Shown piece after piece: positions 32,018-49,904 of a DNA stretch of 64,000 nt. The notes beneath the pieces are model-generated. The model did no database searches. It was not told the origin of the DNA and saw nothing but the letters and a program-made list of their open reading frames with translations. The translations under genes were made by a program, and so were the position numbers. The stretch's first letter is position 1. Each line of letters opens with the position of its first letter. The DNA is from Pleodorina starrii (Eukaryota > Chlorophyta > Chlorophyceae > Chlamydomonadales > Volvocaceae), in NCBI GenBank assembly GCA_030267565.1, contig BRXU01000009.1, positions 1,510,001-1,574,000 on the forward strand, written 5' to 3'.

Positions 32018-34708
32018 TTCTCTTATCTGACTTAATATCAAAGTAGTAGTGTATGCACACCAGAAGAGTTTGCCCTCGCGCGCTGCCTGTGCGTGGATTC
32101 CTTGCTACACAACTTTAAGCTCTCGTCTAAAACCAGCTGCGAGCCTCTTGATGTCTTGAAGGTTGATCAGTATAGGCAAACAAGATCGATTTCAATGCGG
32201 GAGTTATTCTTTCACGCCAATGTCGTACTGTAAACGTGACTGGCGTTCGTCGTGGTCCTCTGGTGGTCGAAAAAAATTATGTGCCAACAGAGATTCTGCG
32301 GGGTAAAACTACATATGGGGGAGAGTTAAGGGGAGGTTATCCTGCTGCAGCGAAGATGAGCTGAAAAGCGTCGTCGCACGTAGTATGGGAGAATTCTTAT
32401 TCCACATCAAATCTTACGAAGAATATGAACAGTATGAACGCTGATGTGGAGTCGACCGCTAGTGTCCGCAGCATCGCGCCTTTCGACCGAAAACCGTCAA
32501 CGACAAACTGCGTGATTCCCCAAAACGAACGGCTCAACGGCACCAGGCCACCAGCAGACCAGCTGCAACACGCTTTCAAATAATTATACGACTTTTATCG
32601 TTCATGTAGATTTCAGTTGTAAGAAACCTTGAGTGTCTCACGATGCGTTCGCTGCTGTGACGGACTTCGGTCAGATATGACCGACGTGTCCCTGGCTCCC
32701 TGCAAATCATTCAGATGCATTCATCCTCCTCTCCATTCGATGTTGCATCCTGTGTGAAATTGCGGTACTCTGTGCGGCCATGTGCGGCATGTACGCATGC
32801 AGCACCAACCAAACACGCGGCGCATGGAGGCCCACAACGTCTTATGCGCACGAATAACGGTAATCAGTGCATACGAGACCCAATAAGTGATATGCATCAG
32901 CAGGTTTGCACCTGTAAATGAAGACGCGGAAGTCGGATAAAGGCCGGTGGCGATTGCTGTCTTTCATCATCCGCTGTTGCAGCCTGGTGCGTTTTCATGG
33001 AAATACTTGAAGCATTGCTCATGATACCGCTGGCAGGGCTGACCGAATCGCGCAGGCTGATGAAAGGTCCGGCGGCGGTGAGAGACGAGATATCTGTCGG
33101 CGCAGGTCGGTGTCTCGCACGCTGTAGCGTATAAAGCGTCTGCGTTGCAATCAATCGCAGATCCGCAATTGAAGGAACCGCCACGTGAAGGAACTTTTGA
33201 GTACCGTAATCTCGCGTTGTAATCCGGCTCTCAGGAGCGCAACCGTGCCCAGGTCGCCCCAGGAGGGAGGGAGCAACGTAGCTCGCCAGCCTGCCGAAGG
33301 CACGTGCGTGCTTTCCGCAGATTGCAAGTTACCACATCAGCTGGTCAGCACCACCCTACCTTAGCTGGCGTGACAGCGCTGAGCGCGTGCATCCACTGTC
33401 CAGCCGACATGATTCAGCCTCGTTAAGTCGCTGTCCTCCTCGGCTCCCATTTGGGCCGCCAAACAAGGGGGGTCACGCAATCTGAGCCCGGCGCCAGCCC
33501 AATTACACACGTATGGACGGTAGCGCCTAGCGCGGTACCGCCGCCCCAAGCCGATAGCTGAGGACCTCAAGTGAAGTCGTTAGGTACAATGACAGTTCGC
33601 AGTTCGCGGCGATAGTATGCCACGCACGCACGTTAAGTATCCGCATTAGCTGCGCGCACGCTTGGAAGCTCATCACTAGACAGCGCAACTGCAACGGCCA
33701 TCAGTAATGCGTGCATGAGGGGTGGGGTTGTTCTGTGTCCCAGTGCGCAAGGAAGTGCCTCGGGTGAACAACGATACCACGTCGCAACCATCATCATCAT
33801 CATCAGGGTCACGGAATGAACCCTAACGTCACAGTTTCTCACACCCGAACTAACCAGCCAGCGCCTACGAAGGACCACACTAACCGGATCGCGCGAAGAA
33901 AAAACATAGCAGATAATCACCTGGGCAAAGCAATCCACACGCAGGCCGACAAGAGGAAGTTACGCTTACCCACTAAACTAACGGCCGTAATACGTACGGG
34001 GGACAACCGTCAGGCGGCGCCACACCCAACTCATTAGGTAACTGCTTCAACAAGGACATCGCAAAGGGGCCGTACGTGGTAATAACTGCTGTAATGCTGA
34101 CTTGCTGCGCCGACCGACCTACAGGCAGGCTCCTCCTGGCTCCCTCTCGGGAATAATAAGAGTCACAGAAACGAACGGGTTATCGAGCCACAAATACTCA
34201 AAAACTGCATCCGGCAACGAAGCACCGGCCCTGCCCATACGTGGGCGTGGGCGTGCCTTGCCGTACAACAGTGGGGACAGTGGCGCGCTCGAGGGCGTTT
34301 CACTGCCGCAAATTAACACCGTTTTACCTTGATGCGCCAACAATTTGATATCGATCGAAGCACAATCAGCTGCCGCTCACCTTTGAAAATGTATCACGAA
34401 TATGTCAGGACGGACTTCGGCCCCCAACCTGACCGCTGGCCCCCGCCCGCCCCATCTCCCGCGCTGTCTCGCTCCCCGCCGCCGCCTGTTCCTGGGTATG
34501 TCGATGGCATGAATCCGACGGCGTGTATGCCCCTATGCCAACGAACGGGATAAACCTTGCCAACGCAACCGCGCGAATCGACTGCGGCCGTTGCAACTCG
34601 ACGGACGCCGCCCGCTCTCATCTACCATGCCCGCCGCAACTCGCGATCCGGATGGATTGACGCATGGACGCGTGCTTTGCCGTTCGCGCCTCGTCGTTGT
34701 ATGTCCCA
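32018..34708. other. Intergenic region upstream of paladin, downstream of lipase gene
   Basis: 2.7 kb with no supported gene. It holds the paladin promoter/5' UTR (left end) and the lipase 3' UTR (right end). Several frames of 60-100 residues exist on both strands but none shows domain-like sequence. The minus frame 34119-34343 is the most protein-like but has no splice signals in the needed phase. Confidence 0.5.
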
Positions 34709-42104
<7,396 letters not shown>

Positions 42105-43089
42105 TATCAGCCCAATCGGTCTGGGACGACGGAGGCGGATGGACACGCACCCGCCCCAGCGAGGTATATTGCATTCCAACGGCTGCCAACGACAGCTATA
42201 CAATCGTAGCGGAAGGGAGACAGCCCGCCGCTGGCATGGGCGCAAACAGCCCGGCGTGCATCCCGGAAGCCCTCGGCACCCTCGGGCGGGCGGGCTGCAC
42301 GCCGCGCACGCCGCCTCTGTACATACATACGGCTGGTCGGTCATCGTGGCTCGCTGATCGAGCGGCAGTCCGTCAGGGGCGATAATACGTAAGCCAAGCT
42401 CTGCTGCTGCTGTTCCGAAGGAGCCGCCACACCGCCGAACTGACTCCATCCCCACACACTCTAGCTAATGCGACCGGTATTAGCTAGAGTGGCTGCTGGG
42501 AGTCTCTATCTCCGGTTGTTGGGTGCGTAGTGCGTAGAAGAGAACTTTGTTTGGCCGGTGGAATCACGGCTGCCGCCGAACGTCGTCATATGCTGCATAT
42601 GCTGGCAAGCCCACTCATTCTTTCTTCCCTGCACATTTCGTCCCTATCGCTATGCATGCAGCGGCTCCTATCCGCTTCGACATGCTTTTCAGGCTCGAGA
42701 CCGCTCGAACATTAATGATAATGTATATAATTTGAAACTAGCTTCGAAAGCGGGACAAGCACATCATCACCTCCTCCTTACCGGCGCACTCGTTCGAATC
42801 AGCGGGGACCTGCCGGTCCGAAGTTGACAGGATGGAACTACTACTAGCAAGCAGGTCTGATTACTACTGCTCAGTGATGGCGATATTGTTTGTAGCGCTG
42901 TATGTGAGCGGCTGCCCGAACACAAATGTTCCGGGCGAAGAAGGAAATAAATACCAACGATAATCTCAAAGCGATGCAGGCACTTGGTCAGATCAAGCAT
43001 TCTTTTTGCGCGGTGCTTGTCCTTGATAAGGTTCCGGAGACGCCCGCCTTCTCGTACAACTTCAGGCGCGTTCGCAGTGCACGGGCAGG

Positions 43090-43506
43090 TTGGCCGTCGT
43101 CCCGGGCTCTTTCGTTACGGATGGCAGGAAGCCTGGCGTGAAAATGTGCCGTCACAAGCACTGGATGGGGCAGCCGAAGCAGTTCGAGGGTTACATTCCC
43201 TCGGCGCACCACCGTGCCCTTCTCCGTTTTCGGTTATGCGTATCAGACCTGGCGGTTAATAGCGAGAGTAATCGAGCCAGGGAGTTGCGTGTGTGCAAGG
43301 CGTGTCGCATTAATGGTGCCGTCGAGGACGAGAAGCACTTCCTGTTGGAGTGTTCTGCTCTCGTGTCAGCGCGGCAGAAGCTTTGGGACCTGGGTGTACC
43401 GGAGGGAGCGAGTGTTTGCGACGTCATGCAAATAGACGATCAGCGCGGTCTTGCAAAGGTTGTTTATGACATGTTTTGCTTACGGCGCGAGCGCATCGCC
43501 GCGTAG
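43090..43506 (+). mobile_element. Fragment of a non-LTR retrotransposon (C-terminal zinc-knuckle region)
   Basis: The frame encodes HHRALLRFRLCVSDLAVN followed by CKACRINGAVEDEKHFLLEC. The spacing C-x2-C...VEDE-x-HFL-x-x-C is typical of the C-terminal region after the reverse transcriptase domain of LINE-type elements. No reverse transcriptase or endonuclease domain is present, and upstream sequence with similar character is in another frame, so this is a truncated, decayed copy. The 3' boundary and any target-site duplication could not be defined. Confidence 0.6.
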
Positions 43507-44934
43507 AGTCGATGGAGACTCCTTCTCAGGTCATGTTGCGCTTTTGTGACGTATCTGTCTTATGGTGTCTTCATGCCCTTTCTGCTACGGTTGATTTTTT
43601 TTATCCTATCTTTTTGTTCCTTTTGCTTGACTGAGGCGGTTCATGAGCCTTCGGGTTCGTTTGAACCGTACGAGCTCACTGAAGCTTGTAACATCATCAA
43701 GTGCACGGGCAACGGGGTAAGTATACAATGTTATCGAAAGGGGTGAGACCCCCTGAGACCCCTTCGCGGTCTCAGCCACCACTAGTCAGTCTATTGCTGT
43801 GTGTTCTATGCAAAATATTGTACTGATTAGTGGCGGGCGAGACACGTACACGTGCGAAGATGCGGTGGATCCATTTTCCCATGACCATGGAGGCTCAAAG
43901 CGGCCTTACAATGAGTACGAAGGATACAACCAAGTATACAACTTATTATTATCCAAAGTGCGGAGACCGTTCTTCCGTTCATCGCGGATTTGATGACCTG
44001 CTGACGGCCCTCAAACTAACGCATATTTGATCAGGCAGTCAAAGCACTAAAAATGCTGTTAAGTTCATTCCTCTGAGACTCGCGCATTGAAGACTTTTGA
44101 AGGGCGCGCTACGGTATCAGGGCTGAGACCCCCGGGCAGCCCGATGGCCGTCCACTCGGAGTCTCACGAGACCCGTACAGCGGGGTGTCCAGGGGTCTCA
44201 CCCCTTTACGTATTATACTGCAATCATCGAATGCTACACACCTCTGCTTCACCCTCACTGCTGCATACGTACTTGTTACAGGTACCTACAAATTGAGGAT
44301 GTGCGGTATTTTTGCGCATTCAACTCGGGTTAATTCAGGGCAGTTCGTTCCCAAGGCTCGCCAAGGCGGGCCCTGACGGGCCAGAAGCGATGGTACTGGT
44401 AATATATGGGCAGGCGGAATCCCTTTGATGCCTATCAATTTCGAGCTTGCAGCATCAGATTACATCACAACATATTAAACCCTAAGAAACTGAACACGCC
44501 TGAATAAGACCGCACAAATCGGGAGAGCGCGTTCGGCGATGCCAGGCGATACCACACTTGTTTTGAACTGTGTGTGCTGGAAACGGTGCAAAACAGTCGT
44601 TGCGAAATGGTTTTTTGTGACGCAGCGGTTTCGCAGTGGCGTACGCCGTTGGAAACGGCTTGAAACGGGCGGGCAAGCGGAAGCTTTTGGAAGGTTACAG
44701 GAGTACTACATTACAAACATGGTCATTCATTATGCGATATGTACGCCGAGTCGGTCGGGTAAGCTTGGGTAGGGTTTGGTCTTTGGATATGTTACTAGTA
44801 CGCAACTACGCATCCCATAACCCCAAGAGCAAGAAGCGAAGAACATGTCATGTCGCGCCTCCATGTGACAGCACCACCCTGCACACACCGGCTCCTAACA
44901 AACCCTGATGCATCCTCGTCCAACACGAGACGCA

Positions 44935-44939
44935 TTACA
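44935..44939 (-). terminator. UGUAA poly(A) signal of the TDP1 gene
   Basis: TTACA on the plus strand, reading TGTAA on the minus strand, about 170 nt past the stop codon at 45109. Position and motif fit chlamydomonad 3' ends. Confidence 0.5.
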
Positions 44940-45108
44940 TCATCCAGGTTGTAGCGACGCATTAAAATTCACAACTTGGTGATAGCAGGTATGATGATAA
45001 GCGTGCACCCGAATCCAGATACCACGTCTGTTTGAACCTTCGAACCCCCGCCTGCAACGCCCCATCCATCAATGCCGCCGCTGCTCTCCAGTCTCCTCCA
45101 GGACTGGG

Positions 45109-45317
45109 TCAATCTTGCTGTGTGTGGCCGTAATGCGAGTAGGGAGAGCCGTGCGGCAGCCCCAGCGCATCGAGCCCAGGCTGCCGAGTGTCGACGGTCC
45201 AGGGCTCGTCCACGCCGGCCTGGTACGACGTCGGCGGCAGCGGGTACGGCACAGGAAGTGCGCACGCTAACTCGCCCCCGCCGCTCAAGCTTGCGCTTCG
45301 CGCCTCCGTAGGAGCGC

Positions 45318-45350
<33 letters not shown>

Positions 45351-48300
45351 CGCCGCCGCTGCCACCGCCGCCGCCGCCGCTGCCGGCGGTAGCTCCGGCG
45401 AGTGTCCAGAAGGTCACCACGCGTAACGGCGCCGCGGCGGCAGCGGCGGTGTGGCGCTGGTGCGGAGAGGCGGAGCCGTCGTCGTCGCAGCAGAATCCGA
45501 ACTGCGGCGAGGCCCTGGGATGTGGTTGGCAACAGGGTGCAACGGGCCACGCAAGCAGACGGTGTGTGAAACCGACGAGTTATGACGAGGATGCGTGAGG
45601 ACGTGTTACGACGAGGACGTGTGAAAGACGACGTGCGCACTTTGGAGTGACGTACGGGTGATAGAGAGTGTACACAGGTAAGATACCGTACCCACCCGGC
45701 GGCGGCGCCTTTGAACGCACCCGCCCTAGGCCCCTAGCTTCCCCCCGGGAAGCTCGAGACACGCCTTTCGGGTCCCACCCACCTGTACGCGGCCTCCAAA
45801 GCCGGCGTCACCAGCACGCCCAACTCGTACGACCGGATCTGCAGCAGAAGCAGCAGCAGTAGCAGCAGTAGCGGTCAGTTGTGCGGCAGCCTGATGGAGA
45901 TTGGAGGACGGCCGCCATCCTCTGGATGGGCCTTACGGTCAGCGGCTGTGCGACAACGGCAGCGAAGCGCCCGCGCACACCGGATGCGCCCCCCTGTGGC
46001 ACGTCCTCACCCTGTGCCCCTCCCCCCCAGCCGGACCGCTGGCAAACACAGGCCAAGCGCCAGGCAGCCTATGGTGGGGGGTACAGCTCATCACTGACCC
46101 AACGCGCATATCCAATTTTGACCCAGAGCGCGGATCAAGTTAGCCGCCCTGTCTCAATTGCCGGTGTCCCAGGAACAGCGAATCAAGGCCCTATGCGCCA
46201 GTGACAGCGACTTAAGGCCCTAGGTACCGGTGTCACGTGTCAGTACTACCCGCCCCTCCAGACTCAGCCCCGCCCCCGCTCGGCCCCCGCGGTTGGTACC
46301 ACGAACCATGAGCTGCGATCCGCCCTTTTGCAGCACACCCCAAGCCGCCTTGCTCAGGTTGTGGCTGGTGACCAGGAACCAAGCCAGCTGCTGGCCGCGG
46401 TACCTGCGGAGCCGGAAACGGGGTTTTTTAAGGTTTTTTTTTAAAGGGTTTTTAGGGTTTTGTTTTAGATTTTTTTAATTGTTTAAGGAATTTTTTAGAT
46501 TTTTCAAGGATTTGGCGGCGGACGCTCAGAGAGGGCACCAGGGCAGCGCAGCTACGATAGAGCTTGGTGCCGGGGATCGGGATCGATGTCGACTCTGGTT
46601 GTCTATGCAGGGAGACACCACCCCGTGGCGCACGGCACGGACCACAGCAAGCCACCGCTGGCCACCGTTAACCGGCAAACCGAGATGCGCACTGGACGTA
46701 CCAAAACACGCAGAGAGTTGCACTGCGCCCCGCCGCATCCAATCCCTCAAGGTCTGCGGCCAACCAAGCACGTCCTCCCCCGCGCGATGCCGTGGCTTAC
46801 CGGGTGTAGGTCTTGATGTGGGGCATGGCCCGCTGCCGGCCCACCGCCTCGCCGCCCCAGCGCGCGTAGTAACGCCTCATGAAGGCTTGGCAGACGTTCT
46901 TCGATGGGCCTGGGATGCTCAGCCCCGCGTTCCAGCCCTCGATGCTGTTTCGCACCTCCTCCACAGTCGGCCACACCACCGCCAGCGGCAGCGGCCCGTA
47001 GCCCGGCGGCCCCGACGGCCGCGGTGGCGGCGACGACGACGACGGTTGACGCTGCTGCCCCTGCGGCCGACGGTGCGCCGCCAACGAAGCGCCCATCTCG
47101 TCCACGAGCCATTCCTGATCGAAGGACCCCATGGACGAGCATTGGATGATAAGGCCCTCACTCGCCGCCGGGCTCGAGTTCGCCGCTGCCGCTGCCGCTG
47201 CCGCCGGCGGTGGCGCTGCCGCTGACGTCACGGCGCCGTCGCTGCTTCCCTGGAATCCCGCCGGCAGCGGCACCCGCTCCAGCAGCCGCCGCAGACGCAT
47301 GTGGCCGTACGATTGTACGGCTGCGGTGCCGCGGTGGTAGCCGGGGACGCTGGCGACCAGCGCGCCGCGCGCGTGGGAAAAGTCGTGCGCCGCGATGGCC
47401 TCGAACACGGGACCTGCCATGGCGGAAGGGAGCGCCAGTGCCCGAAAGTACGCCGCAAGATCGCGCTCAAAGGACGACGAAGCCGGTGCACCGGCCGCGG
47501 CCGCGGAGCTCCCAGGGACCTCGGGGCCCGCCGCCGCCGCAGCAGCAGCAGCCGCGGTGGCTGTGGTTGTGGCTGGGCCTTGCTGCTTGCGCGGGAAATC
47601 CTGCACCCACACGCCCTGCGTCTTGTCGTTGCAGTCAGGTGAGACGCAGTTCGCCGTGTGGACCACGAGGCGCAGGCCGGTGGGGTAGGTGAGCAGGAAG
47701 GCCTTGGAGTGGTGTGTGCCGTACGGGATGGGCAGTGGCGGGCGGTGCAGCTGCAAATGGCGGGCGCCCGCCGCGGCGGCCTGTTGCCTCATCTCCGGCT
47801 CGCTGTCGGGCTGCTCGCCGTGTAGCACGAAGAGCTGAGGGCGGCGGGGCAGGCACGGGCAGGGCGGGTGGGCAGCTTCCCACAACTTCATGGAAGGCGT
47901 GTGGCTGGGGGAGAGAGGCGGCGTGCCAGCGGTCAGCGAAGGCGCAAGTACTGAAGAGTGGTGTACCTCGGGTGCCCCCAGATCCACGCGACCGCCGCTG
48001 CCCCTGCGCACCTGCACAGACCGCAACCCGCGGATCACTGCCACGCAGTGGCCCGGCCGCGTTCCCGTCTGTTTGTCTGTCGTGTTGTCACCCGGCCACG
48101 CCCCGGATAACCGGCCGGCCGCCAAGAGCCCGGAACCAGCGACGTGCCCCGTCGGCCGGCCCACCTGGCGCCACACCACACCACACCACACGACACCCCA
48201 CCCCCAGTATCGCCATTCTTTCCTACCCCACCTGGCGCGCCCTGACCAGGTCCGGGCAGCATGACAGCAGCCAGCCCATGTCCACCATGAAATTGGACAC

Positions 48301-49514
48301 CAGTGCGAGCTGGAGGGGGCCGCTCACCAGCCGACGAAAGTGGACGCCCATGCGGCCCGAGTTGAAGGCGGGGGCCAGGCCCCTGCGGAGCCGGGTCGGG
48401 GCGGGTCGGTATCGGGTCGGGTCGGGTCGGGTCGGGTCGGGTCGGGTCGGGTCGACTCAACTGAACTCAACGCAACTCAACTCATCGCGCCACGAGAGTT
48501 CCCTCTTGCCTGGCTGCTCTAGGGAAACGTCATGAGACGAATGTACGACGTACGTTCCGTACCTGACTCGCAACAGGTGGATGGGGCTTTCAATGTCGTA
48601 CGATGCCGCAGAGGAAGGTTGGCCTGCCGGCGTCCGTGACCCGGCCGCGGCCTCCGTACCGACTCGCCCGCTTGCAGCGGCCCCTGGTTTTGGTTTCGGG
48701 GCCACCGGGATCGTCGTCGCCGCCGCGACGCTCATCGGCCGCCAGCCGCCGCGCGGCAACGACGACGACCCAGATGGCGCCGAAACCGACGCAGCTGCCC
48801 CATTGACGTTCGCGGCCGCGGTCGCGGTCCGCGCGGCCGGCGTCGTTGGAACTGCTCCGAGGCACTGACGCTTCGCTGGATGGTCGTCCTTGGCCGCGGC
48901 GGGAAGCTCCGGGGGATGGGCTGCGAGCCGCAACTCCACGGCTGATTCCTCGCGAGCGCCCAGGACGAAGAATCGCGTCGCGTGGCTGCCTGAGATGCCG
49001 TCGACCGGTAACAGCGCGGATCCGCCCGGGTCAACCACTGTCACCACATCCCAGTCGCCGCCATCTGATTTCGTTTGAAGTGGGTTTGAGGGGAAGTGTG
49101 CGCGCGGTGCGCACATAGGCGAGGGGAGGCGAGGGAGGCGCTGGGTTGGAGGGCAGAGAGAGGGGCGCGTGGTGTGCTGCGGTTTGGCTGCATCGGCTGT
49201 TTGCGAGTGGGCGTCCAATTATGTATTAGGAGCATGCTGGGGCAAGGAGATATTGATCAAGGAGCTGGTTGAGAGCGCGGTCGAAGCGAGCACCGGAAAG
49301 CGAACCTGCCTTGCAACTGCCGCTCCACAACGACTGCGTTCCGTCCGGTCACAGATAGATCCAGCACGGCTCCATTCTTCTCAAGATGAAGTTGCACATG
49401 GTTTCTGCTTATTAAGACGTTGTCCCAGCTTCCCACGGGCTTGCTACGCCCGAGGCTCAGCTTCCCGTTTCGGGGAATGTGCAAAGAGGCCCGACATCTG
49501 AACACTAAGTCCAT
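45109..49514 (-). CDS. TDP1: Tyrosyl-DNA phosphodiesterase 1 with N-terminal FHA-like domain
   Basis: Seven exons close to 816 residues: 49310-49514, 48563-49064, 48232-48382, 46801-47834, 46307-46403, 45783-45838, 45109-45514. It removes tyrosine (stalled topoisomerase I) and other adducts from DNA 3' ends in the nucleus. The two phospholipase-D-type motifs are intact: THHSKAFLL (H328, K330) with VVHTAN (N348), and PHIKTYT (H625, K627) with [11 protein letters not shown] (N646). [39 protein letters not shown] and [14 protein letters not shown] are further family landmarks. Residues 1-~110 ([36 protein letters not shown]) are FHA-like, as in plant TDP1. Ala-, Gly- and Ser-rich inserts lie at ~150-210, ~370-390, ~460-480 and near the C-terminus. 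Intron 1 appears to be GC-AG. A 45 nt phase-0 micro-exon near 47970-48015 is possible but not needed. Confidence 0.93.
46426..46512. repeat. T-rich tract with TTTTAGGG-like units
   Basis: Degenerate TTTTAAGG/TTTTTAGGG units just beyond exon 46307-46403, in the TDP1 intron 46404-46800. It resembles the chlamydomonad telomere repeat TTTTAGGG but is imperfect. Confidence 0.5.
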
Positions 49515-49904
49515 ACTCAAAATACCCTTCGAGTGAACATGCGAAGCGTTGTCAAAGCTTGCCCTGAAGTCAGTTCACCGACCCCAAGGCACAGGCGCTC
49601 GTCCATTCAGTTTCGGAGCGACCTAAGGCCCTGGTCGCTGTTTTTTTACTAAGATTAACCACTGCATGACAAACTAATCGTGTAAGTCCTTGCAAATCTT
49701 TGGAGGTGTGAGCTGTGGACAGGAACTCAGGAAGCAACCTATACCTGTCTCTAGACTCCAACCATTAACCGAATCCTTACACCTGAAGCAGATGCAAGCA
49801 AACTTACATGTATATCCAGATGTACATGTTATTTCCATGGTCATGTAGAGGATTTCGCTAGACGCTGAACGGGGTCGGGGGTCACATCAATTAGAATCCG
49901 AGTG
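49515..49904. promoter_or_regulatory. Divergent intergenic region, TDP1 / LRR-NPFL genes
   Basis: 390 bp between ATG 49514 (minus) and ATG 49905 (plus). Both promoters must lie here or overlap the genes. It is clearly AT-richer than either side. No specific element was identified. Confidence 0.4.

Larger units (their letters stand above)
42105..45108. other. Intergenic region with a decayed retroelement piece
   Basis: Lies between the lipase start and the TDP1 3' end. Apart from the LINE-like fragment at 43090-43506, no coding sequence is supported. GAGACCCC-containing motifs recur at 43744-43775 and 44126-44216 but do not form a clear terminal repeat. Confidence 0.5.

Noticed and set aside
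32897..33184. 95-codon minus frame upstream of paladin
   Set aside because: No ATG at its start, no recognised family, and the paladin ATG at 32017 is well supported without it.
34119..34343. Protein-like minus frame (VFEYLWLDNPFVSVTLII) as a further lipase exon
   Set aside because: No acceptor in the phase required by the possible GTAAGA donor at the end of exon 34709-34987, so it cannot be joined convincingly.
42780..42805. tRNA T-loop-like GTTCGAATC
   Set aside because: Flanking bases do not pair to form a T stem and no acceptor or anticodon arm could be drawn.
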